NCBI RefSeq assembly: GCF_007556585.1
Contig: NZ_VJNA01000009.1
Coordinates: 1-64,000, forward strand
DNA length: 64,000 bases
DNA from: Tepidimonas aquatica
GTDB taxonomy: Bacteria; Pseudomonadota; Gammaproteobacteria; Burkholderiales; Burkholderiaceae_C
Direction: 5' to 3'
The first letter of the stretch is position 1. Each line of letters opens with the position of its first letter. Positions 9,684 through 18,717 of the stretch are shown here, in pieces. The notes beneath the pieces are model-generated. The model was given only the letters and a program-made list of their open reading frames with translations, was not told where the DNA came from and made no database searches. Both the position numbers and the translations under genes were made by a program.

Positions 9684-10265
9684 ATGCGATTGTGCGACGA
9701 ATCGAAGATCCGTGCGGCCCGGGGGGGCGCGGTGTTGCTGGGCGCCGTGCTGGTGTCGTGCAGCGCCGCGCTGGACTGGCGCACCGCGCCACTGAGCGCG
9801 CCGGTGCAGGCGCTGCTGCCGTGCAAGCCCGAACAGGGCGAGCGCGCCGTGCCGTTGCTGGGGCCCGGGCAGCCGCCGGTGCCGTTGCGGGTGCTGAGCT
9901 GCACGGCGGACGGGCGCACCTGGGTGCTGGCCGAAGCGCGCCTGCCGCACGAGGCGGCCGCCACCCAGGCGATGACCCACTGGCTGCGCGCCAGTTGGGC
10001 CACGCTGGGGGTGGCGCCCGAGGGTGACGCGCTGCCGCCGGGTTGGCTCGAGCAGCCCTGCCAGGCGCGCGGCGCTGCGCAGCAGCGCTGTGTGCGCGGG
10101 CACGGGCAGGCGCCGGACGGCCGCGCGGTGCTGGCGCAACTGCACTACAGCGCGCGCGGCGGCTGGCTGCTGCAGGCGGCCGTCTACGGCGGGGCGCAGC
10201 CGCTGCCGCAGGCGCAGGCCGAGGCGTTTTGGGGCGCCGTCGCGTGGCGCGCCGCTGGCCCATAA
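9684..10265 (+). CDS. Putative lipoprotein of unknown function
   Basis: 193 aa. The N-terminus MRLCDESKIRAARGGAVLLG is followed by VLVSC, a plausible lipobox near residue 26. The rest has an even spread of tryptophans and cysteine pairs (LLPCKPEQGERAVPLL, LSCTADGRTWVLAEARL, EQPCQARGAAQQRCVRG) but no family I recognise. It lies just upstream of the PTS genes on the same strand and 26 bp from the divergent thioredoxin gene. The four paired cysteines could form disulfides in the periplasm. Confidence 0.6.
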   Translation: MRLCDESKIRAARGGAVLLGAVLVSCSAALDWRTAPLSAPVQALLPCKPEQGERAVPLLGPGQPPVPLRVLSCTADGRTWVLAEARLPHEAAATQAMTHWLRASWATLGVAPEGDALPPGWLEQPCQARGAAQQRCVRGHGQAPDGRAVLAQLHYSARGGWLLQAAVYGGAQPLPQAQAEAFWGAVAWRAAGP

Positions 10266-10274
10266 TCACAGACC

Positions 10275-10682
10275 GTGAACGTTATTCTCGTCATCGCCCA
10301 CGCGCCGCTGGCCTCGGCCCTGCGCCAGTGCGTGTTGCACGTTTTCCCGGAGGCGCAGCGCGTGGTCGATGCGCTGGACGTGCCCCCGGACCAGCCGCCC
10401 GAGGTCACGCTGGCGCAGGCGCGCGCGCTGATCGCGTTGCACGGCGCCGACGACACGCTGGTGCTGACCGACCTTGTGGGCGCGACCCCCGGCAACGTCG
10501 CCGCCCAGTTGGGCGACGGCGCGCACACCCGCGTGGTGGCCGGCGTCAACCTGCCGATGCTGCTGCGCGCCGTCACCTACCGCCACGAACCGATCGACGC
10601 GCTGGTGGTGCGCGCCACCAACGGCGGCACGCAGGGGGTGATGCCGCTGGTGCCGCCCAGCCCGCCCCCGCCCGCCCCGTAA
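10275..10682 (+). CDS. PTS EIIA domain protein, mannose family
   Basis: 135 aa starting at GTG 10275, the only start that keeps MNVILVIAHAPLASALRQCV, which carries the phosphorylated histidine (His9). The core LVLTDLVGATPGNVAAQL and the downstream VVAGVNLPMLLRA are typical of stand-alone EIIA-Man proteins in betaproteobacteria. Here it heads a unit with HPr (43 bp on) and EI. No IIB, IIC or IID partner is present, so the role is probably regulatory rather than sugar uptake. The C-terminus ends in a proline-rich tail. Confidence 0.88.
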   Translation: MNVILVIAHAPLASALRQCVLHVFPEAQRVVDALDVPPDQPPEVTLAQARALIALHGADDTLVLTDLVGATPGNVAAQLGDGAHTRVVAGVNLPMLLRAVTYRHEPIDALVVRATNGGTQGVMPLVPPSPPPPAP

Positions 10683-10725
10683 CGCACCCGCCCTGCGTCC
10701 ATCCACAAGCTCCACGCGGTTCACC

Positions 10726-10995
10726 ATGCTCAAGCAAAGCGCCACCATCTGCAACAAGCTCGGTCTGCACGCGCGCGCCGCGGCCAAACTGACCAAACTG
10801 GCGGCCAGCTACCCGTGCGAAGTGTGGATGAGCCGCGCCGGCCGGCGCATCAACGCCAAAAGCATCATGGGGGTGATGATGCTGGCTGCTGGGCTGGGCA
10901 GCACGGTCGAGATCGAAACCGACGGACCGCAGGAAGACGAGGCGATGCAGGCCATCCTGGCGCTGATCGCCGACCGATTCGGAGAAGGGGAATGA
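10726..10995 (+). CDS. ptsH: Phosphocarrier protein HPr
   Basis: 89 aa. His15 in GLHARAAAKL is the EI phosphorylation site, and Ser46 in AKSIMGVMMLAAG is the site used by HPr kinase/phosphorylase, which is also encoded in this window at 60033. The stop overlaps the EI start (ATGA at 10992), so the two are translationally coupled. Confidence 0.95.
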   Translation: MLKQSATICNKLGLHARAAAKLTKLAASYPCEVWMSRAGRRINAKSIMGVMMLAAGLGSTVEIETDGPQEDEAMQAILALIADRFGEGE

Positions 10996-12722
10996 CCACC
11001 TTCACGCTGCACGGGCAGGCGGTGTCACGCGGCGTGGCCATCGGCCGCGCGGTGCTGGCGGCGGCCAGCCGGGTGGACGTGGCGCACTACTTCATCGCGC
11101 CCGAGCAGGTTTCTGATGAGATGGCGCGCTTGCGCCGCGCGCGCGACACCGTCATCGACGACCTGCAGCGGCTTCGTCACGGCCTGGCGCACGACGGGGT
11201 GGGCGCCCACGCCGAGCTGGCGGCGCTGCTGGAGGTGCACCTGATGCTGCTGCAAGACGAGCAGCTGCAAGAGGGCGTCAAGCACTGGGTGAGCGAGCGC
11301 CACTACAACGCCGAGTGGGCGCTGACCGCGCAGCTGGAGGTGGTGGCGCGCCAGTTCGACGAGATGGAAGACCCCTACCTGCGCGAGCGCCGGGCCGACC
11401 TGGAGCAGGTGGTGGAGCGCATGCTGCGCGTGCTGCAAGGCGCACCGTCGCCGCTGGCGCACGCCCCCACCCCCAGCGCCGAGGGCGAGGCGTTGGTGCT
11501 GGTGGCGCACGACCTCTCGCCGGCGGACATGCTGCACTTCAAGCACGGCGTGTTTGCTGGTTTCGTCACCGACGTCGGTGGCCGCACCAGCCACACGGCG
11601 ATCGTGGCGCGCAGCCTGGAAATCCCCGCGGTGGTGGGCGTGCGCAACGCCAGCCAGTGGGTGCAGCAAGACGACCTGGTCATCATCGACGGTGACGCGG
11701 GCGTGCTGATCGTCAACCCCACGCCGATGATGCTGGCCGAGTACGGCTACAAGCAGCGCCAAGGCGAGGTGGAGCGCGAAAAGCTCACCCGCATCAAGAA
11801 CACCCCCGCGGTGACGCTGGACGGGCAGCGCATCGAGCTGCTGGCCAACATCGAGCTGCCGGAGGACACGCTGCCGGCACTGGCCGTCGGCACGGTGGGC
11901 GTGGGCCTGTTTCGCACCGAATTTCTGTTCATGGGGCGCGGCGGCCACCTGCCCGACGAGGAGGAACAGTACGACGCCTACCGCCGCGCGGTGGAGGGCA
12001 TGCACGGGCTGCCGGTGACGATCCGCACCGTCGACGTCGGCGCCGACAAGCCGCTGGACCACCACCGGCGTGACGAGCACCTGAACCCGGCGCTGGGGCT
12101 GCGCGCGATCCGCTGGAGCCTGGCCGAGCCAGCCATGTTCCTGACGCAGCTGCGCGCCATCCTGCGCGCGGCGGCCCACGGGCGCGTCAACATCCTTATC
12201 CCGATGGTGGCGCACCTGCGTGAAATCCGCCAGGTGCACACGATGCTGGCCAAGGCGCGCGAGCAGCTCGACCACCGGGGCGCCGTCTATGGCCCGGTGC
12301 GCCTGGGGGTCATGATCGAGGTGCCCGCCGCCGCGCTGGCGGTGCGCATGTTCCTGCCGCACGTGGACTTCGTGTCGATCGGCACCAACGACCTGATCCA
12401 GTACGCGCTGGCCATCGACCGTGTCGACGAGTCGGTGGCGCACCTGTACGACCCGCTGCATCCGGCGGTGCTGCGCATGGTGGCCGACACCATCGCCGCC
12501 GCGCGCGAGGCGGGCAAGCCGGTCAGCGTCTGTGGCGAAATGGCTGGTGATGTGACGCTGACGCGGCTGCTGCTGGGGCTGGGGTTGCGCAGCTTTTCGA
12601 TGCACCCGACACAGATCCTGCCGGTCAAGCAGCAGGTGCTGCGCAGCGACACACGCAAGCTGCAGGCGTGGGCGCAACAGGTGGTGGCCAGCGACGAGCC
12701 GGCGGCGCTGCTGGTGGGCTGA
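10992..12722 (+). CDS. ptsI: PTS enzyme I (phosphoenolpyruvate-protein phosphotransferase)
   Basis: 576 aa, the usual EI length. It takes phosphate from phosphoenolpyruvate and passes it to HPr. The phosphohistidine motif is GGRTSHTAIVARSLEIPAVV. The PEP-binding barrel shows GLFRTEFLFM, LNPALGLRAIRW, VDFVSIGTNDLIQY and the active-site cysteine in VSVCGEMAGD. It follows ptsH with a 4-bp overlap. Confidence 0.96.
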   Translation: MTTFTLHGQAVSRGVAIGRAVLAAASRVDVAHYFIAPEQVSDEMARLRRARDTVIDDLQRLRHGLAHDGVGAHAELAALLEVHLMLLQDEQLQEGVKHWVSERHYNAEWALTAQLEVVARQFDEMEDPYLRERRADLEQVVERMLRVLQGAPSPLAHAPTPSAEGEALVLVAHDLSPADMLHFKHGVFAGFVTDVGGRTSHTAIVARSLEIPAVVGVRNASQWVQQDDLVIIDGDAGVLIVNPTPMMLAEYGYKQRQGEVEREKLTRIKNTPAVTLDGQRIELLANIELPEDTLPALAVGTVGVGLFRTEFLFMGRGGHLPDEEEQYDAYRRAVEGMHGLPVTIRTVDVGADKPLDHHRRDEHLNPALGLRAIRWSLAEPAMFLTQLRAILRAAAHGRVNILIPMVAHLREIRQVHTMLAKAREQLDHRGAVYGPVRLGVMIEVPAAALAVRMFLPHVDFVSIGTNDLIQYALAIDRVDESVAHLYDPLHPAVLRMVADTIAAAREAGKPVSVCGEMAGDVTLTRLLLGLGLRSFSMHPTQILPVKQQVLRSDTRKLQAWAQQVVASDEPAALLVG

Positions 12723-12842
12723 AGCGGCCCGCAACGCTGTTACACTCATTTTCATCACTTCATACCGGCGTGGCGGGTGGTGGTGGGCGGCGTCGCCGCA
12801 CGCCCGGCCCAGCGCCGGGCTGTCCCATCAGGAGACCTTGGC

Positions 12843-13364
12843 ATGGCCGAGTCCGCCAGCCCTGCGGCGCCGGTTGCACCCACCCCGCCCCCCGTGGGCC
12901 AGCCCGACCCGTTGCTGGCGTGTTTGCTCGTCGTGGCGCGCGCCCACGGGCGCACCAACAGCGCGGAGGGCGTGACCGCAGGGTTGCCGATGGTCGATGG
13001 CCGCCTGACGCCGTACGACCCACATCTGTACTTCCACGGCGAGGAGTCCACGCTGTCGGCGCGGTTGTATACGCACGGCTGGGACGTGTACGCCCCCAAC
13101 GACGTGCTGCTGTACCACGACTACACGCACGACCGCGGGCGCCCCAAGCACTGGCAGGACAACCGCGACTGGACGCGGCTCAACGCCCTGTCTTTCGCGC
13201 GGGTGCGCCACCTGCTGGCGGGCCAAGCGCCCACCGACCCGGCCGCGCTGGCGCAGATCGACCGCTACGGGCTGGGCACGGACCGGCCGCTGGCCGACTT
13301 CGAGGTGTTGGCGGGGGTGGACTTCACGTCGCGCACGATGCGGCCGCGTCTTTGTGAGGCATGA
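12843..13364 (+). pseudogene. Chimeric remnant: type I secretion ABC transporter N-terminus joined to a glycosyltransferase C-terminus
   Basis: An open frame of 173 codons whose halves belong to unrelated families. Residues about 12-58 (DPLLACLLVVARAHGRTNSAEG, then VTAGLPMVDGRLTP) look like the C39-peptidase-like N-terminal domain of LapB/HlyB-type type I secretion ATPases. From about residue 59 (YDPHLYFHGEESTLSARLYTHG, then WDVYAPNDVLLYHDYTHDRG) it matches the end of GlcNAc-type glycosyltransferases (Pfam GlcNAc family). No ATPase domain and no nucleotide-sugar domain remain. The simplest reading is an in-frame fusion left by a deletion between two genes. Neither parental activity is expected. 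Family calls are from motif recognition only. Confidence 0.65.
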
Positions 13365-13375
13365 CGTAAACACGA

Positions 13376-13387
13376 ACGAACGTTCGT
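13376..13387. promoter_or_regulatory. Palindromic operator-like site upstream of fadD
   Basis: The 12-bp sequence ACGAACGTTCGT is a perfect palindrome 82 bp before the fadD start. Its shape fits operators of TetR-type repressors, several of which control fatty-acid degradation genes in betaproteobacteria. The regulator itself is not in the window. Confidence 0.5.
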
Positions 13388-13468
13388 ATTTTCCCTAACC
13401 CCCGCTTGTGCCCGGGGTGGCCTGCGCCATAATGGGGCGATTGTCAGCTTGACGTCAGAGGAGGTCTC

Positions 13469-15184
13469 ATGAGCAGTGCCAGCAGCGAAACCCGTCCCGT
13501 GACCGCTGCCGACAAACCCTGGCTGCAGCAGTACCCCGAAGGGGTGCCGGCCACCATCGACGCTAGCCAGTACCCGTCGCTGGTGGCGTTGATGGAGGAC
13601 AGCTTTGCCAAGTACGCGGCGCGGCCGGCGTACAGCTTTTTGGGCAAGGCCTGGACCTACGCGCAGGTGGACGAGCTGTCGCGTGCGCTGGCGGCGTACC
13701 TGCAGGGGTTGGGGCTGGCCCGCGGCGAGCGCGTGGCGGTGATGATGCCCAACTGTATCCAGTACCCGGTGGCGGTGGCGGCCATCCTGCGCGCGGGTTA
13801 TGTGCTGGTCAACGTCAACCCGCTGTACACCGCGCGCGAGCTGGAGCACCAGCTCAATGACAGCGGCGCCAAGGCCATCGTCATCATCGAAAACTTTGCC
13901 CACACGCTGCAGCAGTGCCTGGCGCACACGCCGGTGCAGCACGTGGTGCTGGCGTCGATGGGCGACCTGCTGGGGGTCAAGGGCCTCATCGTCAACGCCG
14001 TGGTGCGGCACGTCAAAAAGCTGGTGCCGCCGTTTGAGCTGCCGCAGGCGGTGCGCTTCAACGCAGCGCTGGCGCGCGGGCGCAAGGGCACCTACCGCCG
14101 CCCGGAGGTGGGCCCCAACGACGTGGCGGTGCTGCAGTACACTGGCGGCACCACCGGCGTCAGCAAAGGCGCGGTGCTGCTGCACCGCAACCTGATCGCC
14201 AACGTGCTGCAATCCGAGGCGTGGGAGGCGCCGGCGCGCAAGACCATCCCGCCCGGCGAGCAGCCCACCGCCGTGTGCGCGCTGCCGTTGTACCACATCT
14301 TTGCCTTCACGGTGAACATGATGCTGGGCATGCGTACCGGTGGCAAGACGATCCTGATCCCCAACCCGCGCGACATCCCGGCGGTGCTCAAGGAGCTGCG
14401 CCAGCACACGTTCCACAGCTTTCCGGCCGTCAACACGCTGTTCAACGCGCTGCTGAACCACCCGGAGTTCGACACCGTCAACTGGCGCAACCTGCGCGTG
14501 TCGCTGGGCGGTGGCATGGCGGTGCAGGCGGCGGTGGCCAAGCGTTGGCTGGAGCGCACCGGCTGCCCGATCTGCGAGGGCTACGGCCTGAGCGAAACCA
14601 GCCCCTCGGTGTGCTGCAACCCGGTCACGGCCAAGGCGTTTTCCGGCACCATCGGGGTGCCGATCCCCAGCACCGAGATGAAGTGCATCGACGACGAGGG
14701 CAACGAGGTGCCGGTGGGCACGCCGGGCGAGATCGCCATCCGCGGGCCGCAGGTCATGGCCGGCTACTGGCAGCGCCCGGACGAGACGGCGCGCGTGATG
14801 ACGGCCGATGGTTTTTTCCGCACCGGCGACATCGGGGTGATGGACGAGCGCGGCTACTTCAGAATCGTCGACCGCAAAAAAGACATGATCCTGGTGTCGG
14901 GCTTCAACGTCTACCCCAACGAGGTGGAGGACGTGGTGGCGCAGATGGAGGGCGTGCTGGAGTGCGCGGCGGTGGGCATCCCGGACGAGTACTCGGGCGA
15001 GGCGGTCAAGCTGGTCGTCGTGCGCAAAGACCCCAATCTGACCGAGGAGCACATCCGCGAGTACTGCGCGGCCAACCTGACCGGCTACAAGCGGCCCAAG
15101 GTGATCGAGTTCCGCACCGAGCTACCCAAGACGCCCGTGGGCAAGATTTTGCGGCGAGAATTGCGGGACAAACCCGCGTCCTGA
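13469..15184 (+). CDS. fadD: Long-chain fatty acid-CoA ligase (AMP-forming)
   Basis: 571 aa, full length for FadD. ATG 13469 follows the ribosome site AGAGGAGG. The adenylate-forming P-loop is LQYTGGTTGVSKGAVL, and the later core motifs EGYGLSETSPSV, GEIAIRGPQVMAGYW, RTGDIGVMDERGYF, VDRKKDMILVSGFNVYP and the lysine region KTPVGKILRREL are all intact. It activates long-chain fatty acids to acyl-CoA at the inner face of the membrane for beta-oxidation. It stands alone except for mtnN 25 bp downstream, which may be co-transcribed. Confidence 0.93.
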   Translation: MSSASSETRPVTAADKPWLQQYPEGVPATIDASQYPSLVALMEDSFAKYAARPAYSFLGKAWTYAQVDELSRALAAYLQGLGLARGERVAVMMPNCIQYPVAVAAILRAGYVLVNVNPLYTARELEHQLNDSGAKAIVIIENFAHTLQQCLAHTPVQHVVLASMGDLLGVKGLIVNAVVRHVKKLVPPFELPQAVRFNAALARGRKGTYRRPEVGPNDVAVLQYTGGTTGVSKGAVLLHRNLIANVLQSEAWEAPARKTIPPGEQPTAVCALPLYHIFAFTVNMMLGMRTGGKTILIPNPRDIPAVLKELRQHTFHSFPAVNTLFNALLNHPEFDTVNWRNLRVSLGGGMAVQAAVAKRWLERTGCPICEGYGLSETSPSVCCNPVTAKAFSGTIGVPIPSTEMKCIDDEGNEVPVGTPGEIAIRGPQVMAGYWQRPDETARVMTADGFFRTGDIGVMDERGYFRIVDRKKDMILVSGFNVYPNEVEDVVAQMEGVLECAAVGIPDEYSGEAVKLVVVRKDPNLTEEHIREYCAANLTGYKRPKVIEFRTELPKTPVGKILRRELRDKPAS

Positions 15185-15209
15185 CCCTTGATCGAGCCCC
15201 TTTGCAGCC

Positions 15210-15962
15210 ATGGCCCGCATTGCCGTCATCAGCGCCGTCCACGAAGAGCTGGCCGAAATCCTGGCCCTGATGCCCGATGAGCGCGTGCAGCGCGTCGCCG
15301 GGCGGGAGTTTTGGCTTGGGCACCTGCAGGGGCACGAGGTGGTGGCGGTGCTCAGCGGCATCGGCAAGGTGGCTGGCGCCACGACGGCGGCGATCCTGCA
15401 CGAGCGTTTCGCGCCGCAGTACGTGCTGTTCACCGGTGTGGCCGGCGGCTTGGCGCCGGGGGTGGCGGTGGGCGATGTGGTGGTGGGCACGCACTGCCTG
15501 CAGCACGACCTGAGCGCGGCACCGCTGTTTCCGCGCTGGGAGGTGCCTGGCACCGGCACGAGCCGCTTTGCCGCCGACGCGGTGCTGGTGCAGGTGCTCA
15601 CCGAAGCTGCGCGCGACGCCGTCACCTGGCTGCCCAAGCTGGTCAGCGCCGAGACGTTGCGCGCGCTGGGGCTGCACCGGCCCACGGTGCACCGCGGGCT
15701 GATCGTCAGTGGCGACCGCTTCATCACCAGCGCGGCCGAGTCGCAGGCCCTGCGCGAGGCGCTGCCCGAGGCCCTGGCGGTGGACATGGAAAGCGCCGCC
15801 GTGGCCCAGGTCTGCTGGGACTACGGCACGCCGTTTGCCGCGGTGCGCACGTTGTCCGACCGCGCCGACGACGAGGCGCACGTGGACTTTCAGGCCTTCA
15901 TGCGCGACGTGGCGCGCCACTACAGTGCGCGCATCGTACGCAAGGCGCTCAATCTGCTCTGA
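15210..15962 (+). CDS. mtnN: 5'-methylthioadenosine / S-adenosylhomocysteine nucleosidase
   Basis: 250 aa. It cleaves the adenine from methylthioadenosine and S-adenosylhomocysteine. The family signatures are MARIAVISAVHEELAEIL at the start, VLSGIGKVAGATTAAIL, FTGVAGGLAPGVAVGD, the substrate motif VDMESAAVAQVCW and the catalytic aspartate region LSDRADDEA. It is somewhat longer than the E. coli enzyme (about 230 aa), as is common in Burkholderiales. Confidence 0.92.
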   Translation: MARIAVISAVHEELAEILALMPDERVQRVAGREFWLGHLQGHEVVAVLSGIGKVAGATTAAILHERFAPQYVLFTGVAGGLAPGVAVGDVVVGTHCLQHDLSAAPLFPRWEVPGTGTSRFAADAVLVQVLTEAARDAVTWLPKLVSAETLRALGLHRPTVHRGLIVSGDRFITSAAESQALREALPEALAVDMESAAVAQVCWDYGTPFAAVRTLSDRADDEAHVDFQAFMRDVARHYSARIVRKALNLL

Positions 15963-16005
15963 ACCGGGGTGTACGGTGTGGCGTGGGCTTGCTAAGCTTG
16001 CGCCG

Positions 16006-17952
16006 ATGCGAGCGACCACGACGATCGCCACCAAGCTGGTGTACGCCGGCTTGTGGTTGCTGCTGGCCGTGACCGCTTCGATCGGGGTCACGCTGTGGGT
16101 GACGTGGCAGCTCGAAGGCGGGGCAGCCGCCGTCAACGAGGCCGGTCGCCTGCGCATGCAGGTCTGGCGCCTGGATGCGGCGCGCACGCTGTCCGTGCCG
16201 GCCGAGCGCCGCGAGGCGCTGGTGCAGGAGCTGGTGGGCAGCCTGGAGCGTTTGCGTGCGGGGGATCCAAAGCGCCCGCTCTTCGTCCCCTGGACGCCAC
16301 TGATTCGGGAGCGCTTCGATGCCGTCGAGGCCACCTGGAACCGGCAGCGTCATTTGTGGGATCCGCAAGCGCCGCCTGATCCCACCAACGCCGGCGTCGC
16401 GTTTGCCATCGCCGAAATGCTCGTTGCGCAGGTGGACGAACTGGTGCTGGCCATCGAGTCGGAGTTGTCCCGGTTGACCCGCATCCTGAATCTGCTGCAG
16501 TTCGCCATGATCGCCTTTGCCGTGGCCGGTGCCGTGTTCATGTTGTATACAGGGCAGCGCTATGTGATGCAGCCGCTGACCCGGCTGGCACGGGCCATGA
16601 CGGACCTGCAGCGCGGCATCTTCGCCACGCGCGTCGCAGCGTCCAGCGGGGACGAGTTTGGCCAGCTGGCCAGCGGCTTTAACCAGATGGCGGCGACATT
16701 GCAGGACCTGTATGGCCAGCTCGAGGCCAAAGTGGCCGAAAAGACGCGGGATCTGGAGGCCAAGCGGGCCAATCTGCAGGCCTTATATGACATGAGCCTG
16801 TTCCTGAGCGACACGGATTCGCTGCAGACGCTCTCCGACGGATTTGTGCAGCGGCTGCGCCAACGCGTCGGCGCGGATGCCGTGATTCTGCGCTGGGCCG
16901 ATCCCGCGTTGCACGGGTATATGCTCCTGGCCGAGCATCAGATGCCGCGCGAGATCGTCGCGGCCGAGCAGGTGCTGCCCTGTGGCCAGTGCGAGTGTGG
17001 CCGTGCGCACCTGGAGCAACGCACCCGTGTGATCCCGATCGAGCGCGGCGACGCCTCGGATGCCGTGCACTGCGCCAGCCTGGGGTTTCGCACCATGGTC
17101 AGCGTGCCGGTGCGCCTGCAGCACCGCGTGCTGGGCGAGATCAATTTGTTCTACCGGCACGCGCTCGCCCTGCACGAGGGCGAGCGCGAACTGCTCGATG
17201 CCCTGGCGGGACAATTGGCCAATGCCGTCGAGGGGCTGCGCGTGCATGCGCTCGAGCGTGAGGCGGCCGTGGCGCAGGAGCGCAACTTTCTGGCACGGGA
17301 GCTGCACGACTCGATCGCCCAGTCGCTGGCGTTCCTGAAGATCCAGGTTCAACTGCTGCAGGGCGCTTTGCGACGTGGAGATTCCGCAGCGGCAGAGGGC
17401 CATGTGGCCGAGTTGCAAACCGGGCTGGAGGAAAGCCTGGTCGATGTGCGCGAGCTGCTGATGCACTTTCGCACCCGCACGCACGACGGCGACATCGTGA
17501 CTGCCCTGCACGAGACCGTGACCAAGTTTCGGCACCAAACCGGCCTGACCGCGCATGTAGAGGTGCATGGCGGAGCCGTGGACCTGCCGCCCGATGTGCA
17601 ATTGCAGGTGCTGCATGTGGTGCAAGAGGCGCTGTCCAACGTGCGCAAGCACGCCCGAGCCCATTCGGTCGTCGTGCATGTGCATAAGGGGGCGCCGTGG
17701 CGCTTCGTCGTGCGCGATGACGGTGTGGGGTTCGACCCCGTGCATCACACACAGGAAACCCACATCGGACTGCGTATCATGCAAGAGCGCGCTGCCGCCA
17801 TCGGCGCCCGGCTCACGGTGCATTCGGCGCCGGGACAGGGAACCGCGGTGGAGCTGAGCGTGCCGGTGGATGCTGCAGTGCAGGAGCGGTCCCCGACCCC
17901 GGTCGACCCGCAACCCCCCCGCGCGCCCGATACCGTCCCTTGCGTTCCATGA
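16006..17952 (+). CDS. narX: Nitrate/nitrite sensor histidine kinase NarX
   Basis: 648 aa. The ATG at 16006 was chosen because the first membrane helix (LVYAGLWLLLAVTASIGVTL) follows directly. The ligand P-box is recognisable in VNEAGRLRMQVWRLD. A second helix lies near residues 165-185, then HAMP (YVMQPLTRLARAMTDLQRG). A GAF-like central module holds the cysteine cluster CGQCECGRAH plus a later VHCASLG. The HisKA_3 box is FLARELHDSIAQSLAFLKIQ and the HATPase motifs are NVRKHARA and RDDGVGFD. It overlaps narL by 4 bp (ATGA), so sensor and regulator are made together. It should sense nitrate in the periplasm and control the neighbouring nar genes. Confidence 0.93.
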   Translation: MRATTTIATKLVYAGLWLLLAVTASIGVTLWVTWQLEGGAAAVNEAGRLRMQVWRLDAARTLSVPAERREALVQELVGSLERLRAGDPKRPLFVPWTPLIRERFDAVEATWNRQRHLWDPQAPPDPTNAGVAFAIAEMLVAQVDELVLAIESELSRLTRILNLLQFAMIAFAVAGAVFMLYTGQRYVMQPLTRLARAMTDLQRGIFATRVAASSGDEFGQLASGFNQMAATLQDLYGQLEAKVAEKTRDLEAKRANLQALYDMSLFLSDTDSLQTLSDGFVQRLRQRVGADAVILRWADPALHGYMLLAEHQMPREIVAAEQVLPCGQCECGRAHLEQRTRVIPIERGDASDAVHCASLGFRTMVSVPVRLQHRVLGEINLFYRHALALHEGERELLDALAGQLANAVEGLRVHALEREAAVAQERNFLARELHDSIAQSLAFLKIQVQLLQGALRRGDSAAAEGHVAELQTGLEESLVDVRELLMHFRTRTHDGDIVTALHETVTKFRHQTGLTAHVEVHGGAVDLPPDVQLQVLHVVQEALSNVRKHARAHSVVVHVHKGAPWRFVVRDDGVGFDPVHHTQETHIGLRIMQERAAAIGARLTVHSAPGQGTAVELSVPVDAAVQERSPTPVDPQPPRAPDTVPCVP

Positions 17953-18689
17953 GACCGATCCGTTTGTTGCTGGTGGATGACCACCCCCTGTTCCGCCGGG
18001 GGTTGCGTGCGCTGCTCGGCCAGGCACCGCACCTGCAAGTCTGCGGCGAGGCGGGGGACGTGGGCGAGGCCTTGCGCCACTTGCGCGAGGCCGACGCCGA
18101 CGTCATTCTGCTCGACAACCATTTGCCCGGTGTGCGCGGGGTCGAGGCCATCGGGACTTTGCGCGAGGCGGCGCCGAGTGCCAGCATTCTCATGCTCACG
18201 GTCAGCGAGGAAGCCGAGGATCTGGCCGCCGCGCTGCGAGCCGGGGCGGACGGCTATCTACTCAAGACCACCGAGCTCGACCAGCTCTGCGACGCCGTGG
18301 AGCGTGTCGTGGCGGGCGACTCCGTCATCAGCCCGCCGATGCTCAACAAGCTGGTGACGCTGATGCGCCAACCCGAGCCCGCGATGGCGGAGCCGTCGTG
18401 CCGCGATGGCGCACGGGCCGTGGCGTCGGTGGAGCCTGTCGCGGGGGATACACCATCAGCGCCACCCGCGCCCGCCCCCGCACCGCCGTCCGCGCTGGAG
18501 GCTCTTTCCGAGCGCGAGCGTGAGATCCTTGCGCTGATCGCCCGCGGGCAGAGCAACAAGATGATCGCGCGCGCGCTCGACATTGCCGAGACCACGGTCA
18601 AAATCCATGTGCAGCACATTCTGCGCAAGCTGCACGTGACCTCGCGCGTGCAGGCCGCGGTGGTGGCCGTCAACCACGGGTTGGGTTGA
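17949..18689 (+). CDS. narL: Nitrate/nitrite response regulator NarL
   Basis: 246 aa. The receiver has DDHP, phospho-acceptor Asp56 in VILLDNHLPG and lysine in YLLKTTEL. The C-terminal LuxR/NarL helix-turn-helix is LSEREREILALIARGQSNKM followed by IARALDIAETTVKIHVQHIL. The linker between the two domains is unusually long (about 45 residues, rich in proline and alanine). It is coupled to narX and converges on sbtB with a 28-bp gap. Confidence 0.94.
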   Translation: MRPIRLLLVDDHPLFRRGLRALLGQAPHLQVCGEAGDVGEALRHLREADADVILLDNHLPGVRGVEAIGTLREAAPSASILMLTVSEEAEDLAAALRAGADGYLLKTTELDQLCDAVERVVAGDSVISPPMLNKLVTLMRQPEPAMAEPSCRDGARAVASVEPVAGDTPSAPPAPAPAPPSALEALSEREREILALIARGQSNKMIARALDIAETTVKIHVQHILRKLHVTSRVQAAVVAVNHGLG

Positions 18690-18717
18690 ACCCGGCAGGA
18701 TGGGGACTGCCCGCCCG

